A DNA stretch of 64,000 bases from Marthasterias glacialis (taxonomy: Eukaryota; Echinodermata; Asteroidea; Forcipulatida; Asteriidae), in assembly GCA_911728455.2 (NCBI GenBank), contig OU452230.1, positions 5,268,412-5,332,411 of the forward strand, in the 5' to 3' direction. The notes beneath the pieces are model-generated. The model worked only from the letters and a program-made list of their open reading frames with translations, did no database searches and had not been told where the DNA came from. Made by a program: the position numbers and the translations under genes. Numbering within the stretch: the first letter of the stretch is position 1; each line of letters starts with the position of its first letter. Shown here in pieces: positions 1 through 12,990 of this stretch.

Positions 1-474
1 CATAAATTCTCAAAGAAAGCCTGTGTCAATACATTTCCTATAATATTTATTTATTTATTTATTTTTTTTGTTTACTGTTGAAGCCAGTTTATGAGAAGTG
101 GGCGGGGCTCACAGTGGAACTACGTCACATTTACAGATAGGATAAAGGCAATGATTTTTATGACTGCCGTTTAATTTTTGTTAGGCCACCATGTTTTGGA
201 AACTTTGGATAATCAAGGCTTAAAACACCCAGTCAAATGAATAAGATATATCTGTCATTTGTAATTGAACATTTCTTTGCGGTACATATTCATCAAATTC
301 ACATTTAAACAGTGGGACCAGTGGCGTAACCAGACATTCTCGTTCCGGTGGGTGGGGGGACAAGCAGGGGCAAGCAGGGGCAAAGACAAAAAAATTGGGG
401 GGGGGGTGGTATTTAGTGTAATGAACCATTCAATTGTGCATTTCTTTTTTCGATCTCGCTATACTCGTACACTT
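1..474. repeat. Flank with a partial GTGGCGTAACC-end element and G tract
   Basis: CAGTGGCGTAACCAG at 319-333 resembles the left end of the elements at 50871, 55672 and 60454. It is followed by two copies of CAAGCAGGGG (361-380) and a G run (397-406). No matching right end was seen, so this is probably a truncated copy. A short TTTA run lies at about 46-62. Nothing else is recognised. Confidence 0.4.
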
Positions 475-659
475 CAGGCCTGTTACTTTGTTGTAAAAGC
501 AAGCAGACCTGATACTTTCTGGAGGCAACAGAGGCATTTGCCTCCATGCCCATGGTCATTGCCTTGGTGCCCTGAAAAAATGGTCCAGCAGAATTTTAAA
601 TTTCTCTCATTACTAAGGAAAAACTGCCTTGCCTTTACAAGAATGAAGTATCAGGCCTG
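475..659 (+). mobile_element. MITE, CAGGCCTGATACTTC-end family, copy 1
   Basis: The left end CAGACCTGATACTTT (504) pairs with the right end GAAGTATCAGGCCTG (645-659), with 13 of 15 positions matching. A second end-like sequence, CAGGCCTGTTACTTTG, lies just upstream at 475, suggesting a nested or tandem start. The internal sequence (CCTCCATGCCC, CATTGCCTTGGTGCCCTG) is shared with the copies at 1351, 4124 and 35636. The element is non-coding and about 156-185 bp long. Confidence 0.7.
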
Positions 660-1350
660 AAAGTGTTGTGTAAACAACATTTTGTGTAAACAACAAATCC
701 AAACATCCCCCCAACCAATAAAAAACAAAACAACCAACCGAAGTGAAACTTATGACAGACCACTATTTGAGTGTAGCGCCCTCTGCTGGTCAGAACCATC
801 CAGCCAAATGATGGGATTGATTTGGGTAGGTTATAATGCAGTTAACCTGACACAGTCTGGCATCTCTACTGTGCAGCATGCTTGTAATCATATTTGACAG
901 TCTCAACTGCTAGCGGTAATCCACTTATCCAACTTGATTTGTCGGCTGGCCACAACTAAAAGCTATATCAAATATTTGAGGCCAATTAATTGTGTCATTT
1001 CGTAGTCCGCCCTGAACTGCTATGTACTTTACTAATTAGGTTAGAGCAGAGGTGACTCGACTGTAAGTGTCCGCCCCCCCCCCCTGAAAAAAATTAAAAC
1101 AATGTTATTGTTTGAAAAACTATTGGAGAGAAATTGGGGTCAGGTGCATTTGTAATGAGCTCCAAAATGGAGAGGGTTGATGTCATTGTCAGATGACATT
1201 TTATTGTATTTTCTTCATTGTTACCATCCCCCTGAAGCTCCGCCCCAGTAACCATCCACCAAAAACAAAGACAAAAAGAATGGCATTCATATTAATTTCT
1301 TCATCATGTGTCAGCTTTTATAGATGATATTTATATGATATACTTACTAT
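660..1350. other. No gene seen
   Basis: This stretch contains a short direct repeat of TTTGTGTAAACAACA-like sequence (about 669-697), GCGCCCTCTGCTGG at about 777-790 and a C run at about 1073-1084. No coding region or recognisable element was found. Confidence 0.5.
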
Positions 1351-1518
1351 CGGGCCAGATGATTCATGGAGGCAAATGCTCCCATTGCCCCTGGTCATTG
1401 CCTTTGTGCCCTGGAACTTTTCCAGTACAAATTTACAATTTCCTCATAGAGGTGCCCTTTATCGAGAGGAATATGCCTTAGTGCCCTTGCCCTTTCAAGA
1501 ACGAAGCAATCAGGCCTG
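1351..1518 (+). mobile_element. MITE, CAGGCCTGATACTTC-end family, copy 2 (diverged)
   Basis: The internal sequence matches copy 1 (CATGGAGGCAAATG, CCCCTGGTCATTGCC, CCTCATAGAGGTGCCC) and it ends in ATCAGGCCTG (to 1518). The left end is degraded (CGGGCCAGATGATTC). Confidence 0.65.
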
Positions 1519-4123
1519 TGTTATTGTAAATTGATTAACAGTCAATTTATTACTCTTGAAGCTGATTGTGTAACTGTGTGCTCCTTTCATTTCTCAAAAA
1601 AAACAAAACATTGCAACACTTTGCAATGTAGTACAATATAAATGTACATCATCAGGTTATGGCAGAAAGCATTGTCAACGTTATAAATAGCCACAAAATC
1701 AATGTAGAACCTAAATACAAATGTGTGTAGGATCCATCACATAACATGTATTCAACTCTCTGTCAGGTTTATTACAATTTAACCTTTACAATTGCATCTT
1801 TGTAACAAAAGATGTCCTCACAAAACAATTCTTGCCCGGTGCAGTTTGCATACTGTACAGTCAGCAGTCGGCCGCGCTTGTACTGCATAATTGTCTCAGG
1901 TGCAGGATAACCATGCTGTCCATTTCAGACGAGCACTGTGTACTAGCGTAGCATATTTGTACAGTACACTACCCGGAGGCCCCGGTGCATCCTGCATTTT
2001 CATAATTCATTCAGACCTCATCATCCTTTCCTTCACTGACTTGCAACGATCCTTCTGCTTTCCCACAGACCCCAGTCGGGCATTTGGGAAGATCTCCCAG
2101 CAGAGAGGTTGGGGGAGAAGAAGAAAGGGAACGAAAAAAAAAATGTTGTGCAGCACAACTGTTCTGGTCAGACTGTCTGGGCTGCCAGATACTATGGGCA
2201 TAGATCGAATGATCTGAATGAGTGTCTGGCATTCCATAGAGATCACCACAAGGCTGGAACCTGGGGTTAACCCTGTCTTAAGTAGGGTTAATCGCATCAG
2301 GAACCCCGACTATTTTATACTTCTTTTTTCTTTTCTTTTTTCGTCGAACATATTTAACATCTTAAAGGGTAGTGTCAGCTCTGTGTACATGACTTCAGTT
2401 ACATGTGCTGTTCTAAAAAGAGGAATGGTAAAAACCATCATTGATTATCCATCATTTCAAAACACAGTCTTGTCATTTTATATACAAAGTCTTAAGCAAA
2501 TTTGTAAGGCAAGAAAAACCTCAACTAGAATTTAATATAAAAGAAACCTTTACTAATATTGGTACTAGTTTGAAGCTGTAATTGTGTGTGTAAAATTACT
2601 TTTTACACACTTGAGTCAATTATACAGACTTGAGCAAATTTAAAGAGATCGGAATTTTACATGTCAACAAATATTTTTATTTATACACTATGTATTTGTA
2701 TCAGCATAAGAGAAATGGACGTTTAATTTATAGTTATTGCGTTTTCATATCTTGAACTTTCAAGATGGACATGTGATACCCATTGCCTAATCCATATTCT
2801 CAGTGTGTGTTTTTTTGTGTCAGTGAGCTTCAAGATCCCCACAATATGTAGCAAGAACATTAAAAGTAATATTACTAGTAATTGACTGTATTTTTGACCA
2901 CATGAGGGCGCTTTCAGCGGCTAATTTCGTTTCATCGCAACTAATAAGTGCATCTTTTATTTTGACCGACTGTACATGCATGTTGTTTTCTTGTATCAAT
3001 GGCCAAATAAATATATAGTAATAGCAACAACAAATGACAAAATCAGTTCGTTTTAGTTGTTTTTCATTATGTAAATTTGGTTCGCACACACCCTCACATG
3101 GTCAAAATAACTGTGGATTCACGTACAGTATAATTGAGCTAGGGCTCAAAGGCTAGCAGGAGAAGTAATGAAGAAAACAAACTAATTACGAAGCTCATGG
3201 TGTAGTACAGGCAGACGACAGCATGAGGTTTAATTATCATATGCCCCTACTGTACACAAGACAATATGACGGTCTGTTTAACAGGAATAGCCGGGCTGTC
3301 ACTAATCTGTATGAATATTCTATTAAGTGGAAAAGTGGGCTGATCGTCTAAAAAGTCAGCTTAAAGAATTTTGATGCTCTTATTTTGAGAACGTTTAAGA
3401 TTTTACATAGCTGTTGGATTTGAGTTAAAGTTGTTTTTTTTTTCCGTTCTTTCTTTCTCCGTGTCAATTTTCCTTTATTGGTGGACCTGGATGCATTAAA
3501 CATATCTAGTAGTGTCGGTGGAAGACAGAGTATGGGCTACATAATGTTAGGTCACTAGTGGTTCTTACATCTTGAAACACACTTGGCCTTTTGAAAAAAT
3601 GTTAAACAAAATGATAATCTACATGACCCAAGCAGTAACACCACCCATCCAATTTTTCATATTCATCCAGTTCTTTATATTGTCCCAATTCTAAGAAAAG
3701 GTCGTCATGTTCAAACGGCCGGGATATTTTCAATCGAGAAAGTGTCGCAAGTAAATCGTGTGTAGACAATACAAGTGGCATCATCTAATTGAAGTAACAC
3801 GTCTGCATTAGTGCAGCTTGGGCTGCGTCCCTGGATCATTGTAAGGTTTCCCTTGTAAGTAATTAGTGCTCAACGTGGTCATATAGAACTTTAATGTGAA
3901 TCAATGTGCTGTGAGATGCTGTCAAGAAGTTTGCTTCGCTTGTGGCAGATTTGTACCTTGAAAAGCTTGTCTAAGTTTACATCATTCATAGCTCCAAATA
4001 TCTGTGAGACCACCAGCTCTTGTCCAGTAATTTTAACATTTATAAAACATGTAATTTCCCTCCTAATGTGTTATACATAGAATTGGGGTTTCCAAACTTG
4101 CTGTAAATTTGAAAAAAAAACGG
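1519..4123. other. No gene seen
   Basis: This is AT-rich single-copy-looking DNA. The overlapping open frames on both strands around 1890-2535 lack splice sites or domains. A pyrimidine-rich run lies at about 3430-3475. No repeat family from elsewhere in the window was recognised. Confidence 0.45.
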
Positions 4124-4281
4124 CAGGCCTGAATTTTCCTCATGGAGAGGGCAAGGCCGTTTTCCATTTGCAAAGGGCACTTCCACTGGAAAATCTTAAA
4201 GTCAGTTGAAAACTTTTGACGAGGCACCAAGGCCAAGACCGGGGGCAACAAAGGCCATGGCCTCCGTGTAATAGAGGCCTG
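4124..4281 (-). mobile_element. MITE, CAGGCCTGATACTTC-end family, copy 3 (inverted)
   Basis: It starts CAGGCCTGAATTTTCC and ends AGAGGCCTG. Internally it is the reverse complement of copies 1 and 2 (GGCACCAAGGCCAAG, CATGGCCTCC). The ends are more diverged than in copy 1. Confidence 0.6.
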
Positions 4282-6720
4282 GTATCCAAATTGCTCACTT
4301 ACATTATACAAATACGGTACCCTTGCATGACAGATGAGAGAAAAAATGAGATGTTTATTCTGACTCAAAGTAGAACGATCAAAAAACACCCATACCTCTT
4401 TGACTAACACTATGCTCCTTACTGAACATCTCTAACAGTCAAAAGTGGGTGGTTTTTTTCCAACTTGTGCAAACAATTTATTGGTTAGATGTCCAAGTCA
4501 AGATCTCCTTCCAGAAGTTCACCAAATGAAAAATCTGAACAAAGGGGGGGGAGGGGAGAAAGTAAATATTTGTTGTTTGGAAAAAAATATGTCCAGGTTC
4601 TAGAGGAGATTTTCTTGAATTGCAAGCCCAGGTACTTAAATGTATTTTTCTTAGATTCACTGGAGGTTTGAACTTTCCAACGAGGCGTCGCACGCAATGA
4701 TTGGAGAAACGCAATATGCGCCGCACTGCAACGCTTCTAAAGAAATTCATAAATTCATCGTACTGTTGGTGTTTGTGCAGATGTGCATTTATTGCACTTC
4801 CATGGGTTGTCTGACATTGCATTTCTGGTTAAATCTCACAAAACAGGTTTGCCCATGTACCTGTACCAACATCACAAGAGAAATAATGTATTCATGATTT
4901 ATTCATGATTTTGAAGGCGGGCATGGATGAAAATTTTTTTTAATTCTCTGATGAGTATTGTGTGTGATTGTATTGGGTTGTCATTTGAACTGCATTTTGT
5001 ACAATTCACATTATGTAGTCTTCCTTTAAATTACAAAAATGTACGTTGAAGTAATAAAAACTCTTCCATAAAAACAACATTTTTTGCCTACAACTTATTC
5101 TTTTTTCAACGTTATCTCATAGCCGGAAATCTTTTTTACTTTGAGGGTACCGCTGGCACAAAGAACAAGAGAACAAAGATTCTCTTAATTGGATCGTCTG
5201 TTTTGTTTTCTTGACCGAGACAATGTTAATTCCTGCACCGTAAATTTTGCAAAACATCGGCCGTTGGCTACGTCAAAGGAGTAGTACTAAACCCGGAACC
5301 ATGGCTCGATTCCTTGCTCACTCTGACTTACCTCTATTGAGCCGAAATACAATGAATGAACAATGGTGGAAACATCTAGATACCTCTTATCCTCTTCTTG
5401 GAACAAAAGGACAAAGGTCTGGAATCGGGGATGACACAAAAGCTTCCTCTCAATAGCAAGAAAAGGTCAACAAATTCAAGACCTTTTTTGGACTTTGGGT
5501 GGGTGAAACGAAGCGTTAGACAGCGTGTGTGGGGTCTGTGCATGCTCAGCAGTGGAATGTCCAGGTGACCTTTGCTCCCGTATTCCGAAATTATACAATG
5601 GCGTCTTAACACGGCTTCGTTTCCAGGCAGGGGAAACTTTCCAGGCAGGGGAAACATTTGCGTGTTCACACGTCATCCGGCGCCTACTTGTTAAAATGCA
5701 ATTTGTCTTATGAGGAATCAAGGTGTGTTGGCAACCAATGAAGAACTTTCCAGCTAGTTTTATTGTACTTTTATTTGAATAAGTGACACTTCGACAATAC
5801 TTGCATTGAACTTGTACCCATTATGCACATCGTTGTTTAACGTGCAATTATGCAAACGTAAATGTAAGAAAGTTGCATTGGGACCTATAACAAAAGGGAC
5901 AAGTGTGTCCGCGGTTGGGTTGGGTGAAGGTCCCCAGTTGGAAAGTGTGTTCAAAACCAATGAGAGCGCTTGCCAAAAAAGTTTAAGTACAAACAAAAGA
6001 GGGACAATAGGTCCCCAACTGCAGGTGTTTACACACTTGTGTTTAAGCCCTACATACGAAGTGTGGACCTGATAACAAAAGATGTCCACAGTGTGTACGA
6101 ACTTGAAACACTCAGTCTCAGCACAGTACTTTAGTGTGACTACACCAAGGTGCTTGCCCAATCTACATTTAAACACAGAATGCTGCCATTGATACAGGTT
6201 ATGGCGTGGTTGGTAGCCACCAAACCCTCCACCGGTGTTTCATGGATTTTTCATCCACTCTCATCCCTGCTTTATCTCTCAAGCTCAGACATGACTTTTG
6301 ACTGAACTCCTTCCAGTTAAATTCAGTCTGGTTACTATAGACCTCCTTGTACAGTGTAGAAACCTCTTCTGAACTGCTGCCCTGTGTTTGCGTACTTAAT
6401 ATAAAAACAATGTGGACGTGTTTGTTAGTAATAATAATAAACTGCAATCTAACATCTGCTGCCTCTTTTCATTAACGTCATGGTTTTTAGCAAGGGTATT
6501 GAATGTTTGAAAGTTGAACCTCCCTCGCTCTGCCTCTTTATTAAAGTACTTTTGAAATAATTAATAGAAGTAAGAACGGGTCCTTAAATAATGTTAAGTA
6601 ATTTTTTTTTCACATATGTGTAATTACATCAAGTAATAAGCCACAAAGGATACAGGGTAAGTTTAAATCAATTTTAGGTAAACAAAGAAGAATTAACTCT
6701 GAAAAAAATTTTTTTTAACT
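4282..6720. other. No gene supported; small tandem duplication and GGTCCCCA motifs
   Basis: Two perfect 18-bp units (TTCCAGGCAGGGGAAACT-like) lie at 5621-5656. Between 5880 and 6090 the motif GGTCCCCA/GGGAC recurs, and CACACTTGTG and GTGTCC motifs suggest a decayed inverted element. The frames at 5247-5456 and 5525-5713 have no recognisable protein. Nothing else is seen. Confidence 0.4.
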
Positions 6721-6892
6721 GGCAACCCCTAAACAAAGATATTGACCAAATAGGGAGACTGCTGTCGTAGAGCCAGATACAATGTACATGTAGCTCAGTT
6801 GGTAGAGCACTGGCATGTGAAGCTGCAGGTCGCAGGTTCAAATCCCGGTCTAGTCAACTCTGCTTCATTCACCCAAAATTAGAAATAAATGT
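6721..6892 (+). mobile_element. tRNA-derived SINE-like element, copy 1
   Basis: The A-box-like TAGCTCAGTTGGTAGAGC (about 6791-6808) and B-box-like GGTTCAAATCC (about 6835-6845) sit at tRNA spacing, with a possible GTG anticodon in the loop ATGTGAA. The acceptor and T stems do not pair well, so it is not a working tRNA gene. Homology to the copy at 15775 begins about 65 bases before the A box (AAAGATATT...GGGAGACTG) and continues past the B box (CATTCACCCAAAAT), so the repeat unit is larger than the tRNA part. Confidence 0.6.
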
Positions 6893-8045
6893 ATAAGACA
6901 GAAGCATGACAACAATATTTAAAAAGCATTGAATATCTTTTTGAGAGGTACAATACATCAGCATGAGAAACTAACCCCAGGGTTCTAAATTAGGCCCTAT
7001 TACTTACAAATAAGCTGATCAGACATTAAAAAAATAAAAGAAATTGCTGAACAAATATTTATTACACGTCTCCTTTGGAATATTAGCAAAGAACTCAATA
7101 TTGCAGATTACATTATGGAGTGGCAGGTTACTTGGTTCTGATCAAAAGCAAACAATCCACTTGCTTGGTAAATTTGTACAGGTATGCCTACATGTAGCAG
7201 CGCTATGAGATTTCCCTCAGGTGTATTGCATCTACCCAATCTCCTTCAAAGAAAGAAGGAAAAAAAATTAAACACTGTCCCCTTTTATCAAACCATTCTG
7301 GTGCTGTATTTTATTCCGATGTGGTGCTTATTGTTAGTACAAACAACACTTATTTATTGCCTTTGCCCAACAAGCTAGTGTACCCTTAGCAGTAACACTT
7401 GTAATAATTTGTGTATTTTAGAATTTATTACAGGATTGTGTGAATTCCCCAGTCAGCACTCAATACAAATAGACAATCCAAAAGCCAAATTAGTCAGGCA
7501 CTTAAATCCATGCCTGCGATAATCATTCAAGGAGCGCGGTGACTGCACGACGAGGGGCTCCTTATGCACGTGGCGTAGCATCCACACTTTAACGTCCACT
7601 GAGATATTAGTCATTAGACGACACACATCATGCGTCAAAAGGGAAAATTAAGTCCATGAATCATTGATAATAATACAGCTGCCACTAGATAGGAACCTTC
7701 AGAGGGGAGGATTTTTTATATATGTTTTTTCTTTTTCAAAGGGCTGCGAGGAGGAGAGTGAGTCTCGGACATCTCATCTGGGCAGAATGTGACTCACCCC
7801 TTCAAAGCAAATTGTATTTGTCACTGGAGTGCGACCGGCTCTTGTTGTCTATGGTGCCAACTCCGAATGAAAAATTGAAGGAATTTTATCGAATTCCATT
7901 TACGCATATCAAGTTACCGTATCATCACACAGTTCAGATGCGTTTGGCTCGATGCATCATTTAATGAAGAGGGGGCCCTCTGTGATATTAAATTTCTTGA
8001 GTCTTTTTTAATATGTGTGTTCTTTTTTTCTGCATTCACTTATTT
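6893..8045. other. No gene seen
   Basis: This stretch is AT-rich. An open frame at 7722-7964 begins in a T-rich run and shows no recognisable domain. No dispersed element was identified. Confidence 0.4.
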
Positions 8046-8330
<285 letters not shown>

Positions 8331-8424
8331 AGTGTTGTAAAATACCAATGCTTTTTAAAATTGTAAATTGCACTCACAGATTATAGACAACAACAAAAAA
8401 CAATAATTTTTGTGTTTTTACCCA

Positions 8425-8525
8425 ACATCGGCGTGTGATAAGCACTGTATACTTAGTGCATTCCCAAGTCCTGGGAATGCTACTCGGGTTGGATACGAAC
8501 CTGCAGTCCCCCCCATTCTAGAGCA
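8425..8525 (-). mobile_element. SINE-like fragment, GTGTGATAAGCACTGTAT family
   Basis: GTGTGATAAGCACTGTATAC, then AGTGC, a CCTGGGAATG segment and a degraded reversed B box (GGTTGGATACGAACC), followed by AGAGCAGATGTCAT. The order matches the reversed copies at 12990 and 36846 and the + copy at 15270. Confidence 0.55.
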
Positions 8526-9005
8526 GATGTCATAAAAATAAATATTTAAAGACAATTACTGGGCGCTTTTAAGCTCATTGTATCAAAACACCTAACATTA
8601 TTATCATACACTTAATGCATTCCTGAAAGCACATCAACTCCTTCAGAGTATGTACCACCAGCAGCCAAATGGGCGAATGCATTGCCATTAAATCATTCAC
8701 ATTAACAATCTCTACCCTCGCTGAGTGCTCAGTACCCATTTACTCCTGGGTGATGAGAAGCAAGTATAGTTAAGTGTCATGCCCAAGGACACAAGTGTCA
8801 CGACTGAGATTCGAACCCAAACTCTGATGAGTCTGATGCACTGGACCACTCAGCCACGACACACTGTAAACCACTAGACAAACGAGTGTGCCCAGTGACA
8901 AGCGGCCAGTTTGAATCCTGTAATTAGCAGTGGGTACCGATTACGTCTATTAAATAATACTAGGGTCCACAAACCAGCCAGATGCCTGTGTAGACCTTGA
9001 CAAAG
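8526..9005. repeat. Composite of short dispersed repeats
   Basis: AAGGACACAAGTGTCACGAC with a reversed B-box-like GATTCGAACCC (about 8786-8818) matches the fragments at 31400-31430 and, inverted, at 41041-41065. A segment at about 8910-8960 (CCTGTAATTAGCAGTGGGTACC) recurs at 37573-37600 and 31918-31940. This looks like old overlapping SINE fragments. Confidence 0.4.
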
Positions 9006-10322
9006 GCAATCTTAGAGGAGGAGTTCTGAAGAGTATAATATGATTCAAAGTAGAGCTGATGGGGTAGCAACTCTAATTTCTTTAATCAATCTTATCATCT
9101 CTTGAAAAGTAAATCAACAGTCTTATTAAGATTAATCTAAGTGGCTAAACACATCTGGTAATGATATCGAAATGTCAACACTAGCAGGTAATTACAGACT
9201 GTGATTTGACCCTGAAGGATACTCTTAACCCCCCCCCCTTCACTCTGTCAATGACTGCAGAACATTTTGATTCACCCCTTTAATGGGGGAAGAGGCAGTT
9301 ATGTTTGTCTCGCAATGGATTCATTTACCCCTCCCTGTTCTCTGTGAAGAGACAATTTGCGTTTCTATCTCACCATGTCTTGTTTCTGTGCAGTGGGGCA
9401 GGTTTTTTATTCCTTCGAAAGGTACAATGTATAGTCTGTACCTCAAGTGGCCTTTGGGCCTTGTGATGGCCGAAATGCCAAAAAAAAATTGAACAAAAAA
9501 TAAATAAAAAAATAACTGTATAACAGGTCACTGATTCCTAGAACCACCTTAATATTTCATTTTATGTAACAAATTTGTGTTTTTTTTTGTGGTGGTGGTG
9601 GTGGGGAGGGGGGGGGTCAAGATTTTGCGACAGAGAATAGCTCTTTCTTTTCCACTTGCATCAGTTGACAATCTTGAAGTTTGTAGACCGCATGACTGTC
9701 CCATAAATTATCTCCCTGGCGAAGCAGACATCAAAAGCACCCCTTCAAGTAGCACAGGAAGGGCGGTGGTCAGGAATTGTCTTTATCTTCACTCACACCA
9801 CCTTCAAGACAGGCCAGAGAGCCAGACCATTGAAGAATGGCTAATTCCAACAAGCTGCTTTGCATGGAACCATGCTAGACAAGTGCCTTGACTTAGCAAA
9901 GTACAGTTAGAAAAAAACCGCCAAAGTGTTGAGTAAAAAAGTTTTCAATAAAATCCTGCTTAGCAATTCTGTCTGGTGGTAAGCAAGATTTGTTTTGGAG
10001 CTTCAGAGTAGGAGTTGTAATAATGTTAAATTGAGACCGGCTGCTTCGTCCTAGAGCAAGGGTCCAACCAATCCCACCTTATAATAAGGAAAGGAGGGAT
10101 TGTGAGACATTAAGATGTCTGAGAGGCTTGATCCTTAGAGATTTTCTTATCACTGTCTGGGATATAAACAAAAAAAATCTTTTTTTTAATTTTTTTTATT
10201 ATGCAAGTCTGGGGATATGCACTTTGTGACTTTCTCCCCCGGTGCGTTCTCCCTGTCAGAAGATGGCTGGATATATTGACGGGTCCGTTCAACCATCCTG
10301 TCAAACGGCTGATAGTGTACTT
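9006..10322. other. No gene supported
   Basis: A C run lies at 9230-9238, and GT- and G-rich runs at 9590-9615. The open frame at 9577-9891 starts inside the G-rich run and encodes no recognised domain. No other structure was seen. Confidence 0.4.
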
Positions 10323-10454
10323 AGGCCATGTCCGAATTTGCCAGCTATGGCTGCGGCTGTGACTGGATTACTGCGTCATCATGAGTTGACGTAATAGGAT
10401 GTCCATAGCAACAGCTGTAGCTGTAGCCGTAGCCGCCATTTTGGATTCAGCCAT
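10323..10454 (+). mobile_element. MITE, AGGCCGTGTCC-end family, copy 1
   Basis: The left end AGGCCATGTCCGAATTTGCC and the internal AGCTATGGCTGCGGCTG are mirrored on the right by CAGCTGTAGCTGTAGCC and GCCGCCATTTTGGATTCAGCC. It shares the centre GGATGTCCATAGCAACA with the copy at 28173. No ORF is present. Confidence 0.65.
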
Positions 10455-10565
10455 AGCATCATTTTCTGTATCGTCCCAAGTGACAACGTGGAACTTAACC
10501 TCCATCCTCTTTCCTAAATCGGTTCATTTCGGTGAATTTCTTCAATGGTGCCTCTTAACAACCAC

Positions 10566-10800
10566 AGGGATGAGAAATTTCAGACTTTTATCTGAATTCA
10601 GATTCTTTTTAGGTCTGCCTGGTGGAGAAAAAAAAAACAGCCGTTATTTTTGTCAGATATGAAGAAATATATATGCACTTTGAGCTACTTCTCTAGCACT
10701 GAGGTTACTGTTCCCAGAAACTCCTTGCAATCTAGGTACGGTGAAAATGCCATCATTTCAGAATAGCTCCTGAAATTTGTAGCACTAGTTTCAGACCTTA
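10566..10800 (+). repeat. Dispersed repeat sharing sequence with 27928-28430
   Basis: GAAATTTCAGACTTTTATC, a TGGTGAAAA/CAGATAT segment, CACTG..ACTGTTCCCA and TAGTTTCAGACC occur in the same order in both places. The second copy is split by another MITE at 28173-28304. Confidence 0.55.
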
Positions 10801-11289
10801 TTGTCATCATTGACTCTCATCCCTGCAACCACGGCCTTTCACAGTTACTGGATGGAGGCATGCAGGATGCTTTTAACAATGTTCCTCGAATGAAATAAGT
10901 AATGATAAATGGAGTGGTAAGCCATGAATTTTAAACCAGTCCCTCTGTCAGACTACATGTATGTAGTTCCGCCATAAAGATTCCCTTGGGAAATATCCAA
11001 GTTACTCCCCCCTCCGGCCTCAACACCTTCTACCCCTCCCTATTCACCTGTGTTCTGAGGCATTTACACACCTCCAATAGAGGTTTAGGTGAGCTCTCAT
11101 TGTTACTGAGTTTTCTTGCGTGTACCAGTCACACCTGAAAGGTCGTAGGCTGAAGACATGGCCAAGGAGCCTGCTGATGCTGGGGGGTCTCTGATAATGA
11201 TACTCACGTCATCATTATTGCAAGTAAACCCTTCTACACTGATACATTTATTATCACATCACTGGTATTTAGAAGAATCAAACTTCTAT
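10801..11289. other. No gene seen
   Basis: A pyrimidine-rich patch lies at about 11008-11045. No coding region or repeat was recognised. Confidence 0.4.
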
Positions 11290-11895
11290 AGACTAATCCG
11301 AGCAGCTCGTTCATGGACGTTCACACCACTACAGCTATAGCCGCCGTACGCGCACGTCGATGCACACGCACTGTGACTCCTCCATCAAAATAAATACATA
11401 ATGCATTGAATTTGCGTTGGCGTGCCGAAACACACGCGTTAACGTGCGTTCAGACTGTCTTTGAAAAATCCCCGTTTGCAGTGCAATGATCCTTTTCCTG
11501 TATCATTGATTGATAAAAGAAAATGGATAGAATTAGGGAAATTCTCCTTTTGTCATTACTGTCGCTGGCTCACCATCGACGTCAGACAAAACCAAGAGCG
11601 CGACAATGGTATATTCTTCCTTTGAATCAGCAAGGAAGTGAAAAGGGGGAATTTCATGCTCTCATTTACTGACACATCGTATACGCATCTGACAAATGTT
11701 AAAATATTTCAATTTGTCTGACTACGCATTAGATTAGTGTGTAAGACCTCTTTTTTATTTCTAAAAAACTTGGTTGTAGAAGCGCAGTATGATTGCGCAC
11801 TGCGCTTCCATTTGCACATGGCAGACTGTGCGGAACGGGTCCGTGCGCTGCGTACGCAGTGAAAACGCAGCAAGTATGAACCGGCCTTTATGGCG
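11290..11895. repeat. Possible decayed DNA element with GC-rich ends
   Basis: CpG-rich ends (11330-11450, and 11780-11890 with GCGCTGCGTACGCAG) flank an AT-rich middle. GTTCACACC on the left and GCAAGTATGAACC on the right could be degraded inverted ends. The pairing is weak, so this is tentative. Confidence 0.25.
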
Positions 11896-12225
11896 TTTGC
11901 CAACCAATAGTGTCTGTATGCATGCGTGAATGTAATTTATAGCATATTGGAAAGGTCCATGACCTCCCCTGAACTCTATCTTTAAAGAAAGCTAAAACTG
12001 TTACAAGTCTGTAAAAAATGTTAATTTGGACGCCTACACATGGCTTCAAGGGCTAAATCTGTTTAAGAGTAGACATTAATGTAAGCTTGGCAACTTCATT
12101 TGTTTTTTAGCATTACTCCGATTCCCAAGATGCATTGCTTTGTGTTTTACAATGATGTTAGTGCATATCGACTATTATAAATATTCACTTATGGTCTAGG
12201 TAACTGTTTTTTTTTTTTTTTTAAT

Positions 12226-12259
<34 letters not shown>

Positions 12260-12990
12260 TGCCTGATTTTATTATAATTTTGTTCAATTCAGCAAGACAT
12301 AACCCAACGAGGGAGTTGCAAGAAAGGGATTATTGTGCTCATAATTTGCATTTCACAAGGCTTCAGGGCAAGCAGCTATGAAGTCCTTGGTTCAATGCTT
12401 CAAGTAAATGCACGGTGAGTCGTGACATTATAGAACAGATATTTCCGTTCGGAGAATTGCAATTACGCAGCACTTTAAAAACTAGGGCGATTGTTTAGTA
12501 ACAGATGTATAATTGTCAAATGTTGCTTTGCATTCTTGTTTGGTGTCAATTGGCCTTCTATCACAGGGCCCTTAAGGAATCAGTTTCTTAACTGAGGAGC
12601 TTGCCCTGATAAAACAGCAAATAAAAGTTTAAAAATAAGCATGGCTGCCCCAAAACACAAGGTTTGAGAACTCCTACTGACATTTGAAAAGGTTACCCAA
12701 ACCTTGATTCAAACAAACTCTTCAGATTGAAGTGTTTCATCTAGCAAGTTCCTTTCTTCTTCCCTTCTCTGTTGGCAAGTGCTGATGCACACGTTGTTCC
12801 ACCACCACATCCACATCACACAAAAATCGCTCCAATGGTCACTACCTAGATTAATAGAAACACGGAATAGCATGGTTAAGAAACTTTTCAGTTTTGGATT
12901 TGAATTCCATATGTGTTTAAGATCAAGCTTCTCACATAAAGGTACTATCATCATTTGGTTTTTGTCAACGTACTGCTGATTTTAAATTTC
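11896..12990. other. No gene seen; long T tract
   Basis: T runs at 12207-12222 and 12227-12257 could be the poly-T end of an inserted retroelement, but no body was recognised. The rest is unremarkable. Confidence 0.45.

Noticed and set aside
5247..5713. Possible early exons of the gene (frames at 5247 and 5525)
   Set aside because: No convincing donor/acceptor pair linking them to the exon at 20601, and the second contains a small tandem duplication.
6789..6861. Functional tRNA-His gene
   Set aside because: A and B boxes and a GTG loop are present, but the acceptor and T stems do not pair, and the sequence is part of a larger dispersed repeat.
9577..9891. Frame of 104 codons as an exon
   Set aside because: It starts inside a GGT/G run and has no recognised content or clear splice sites.
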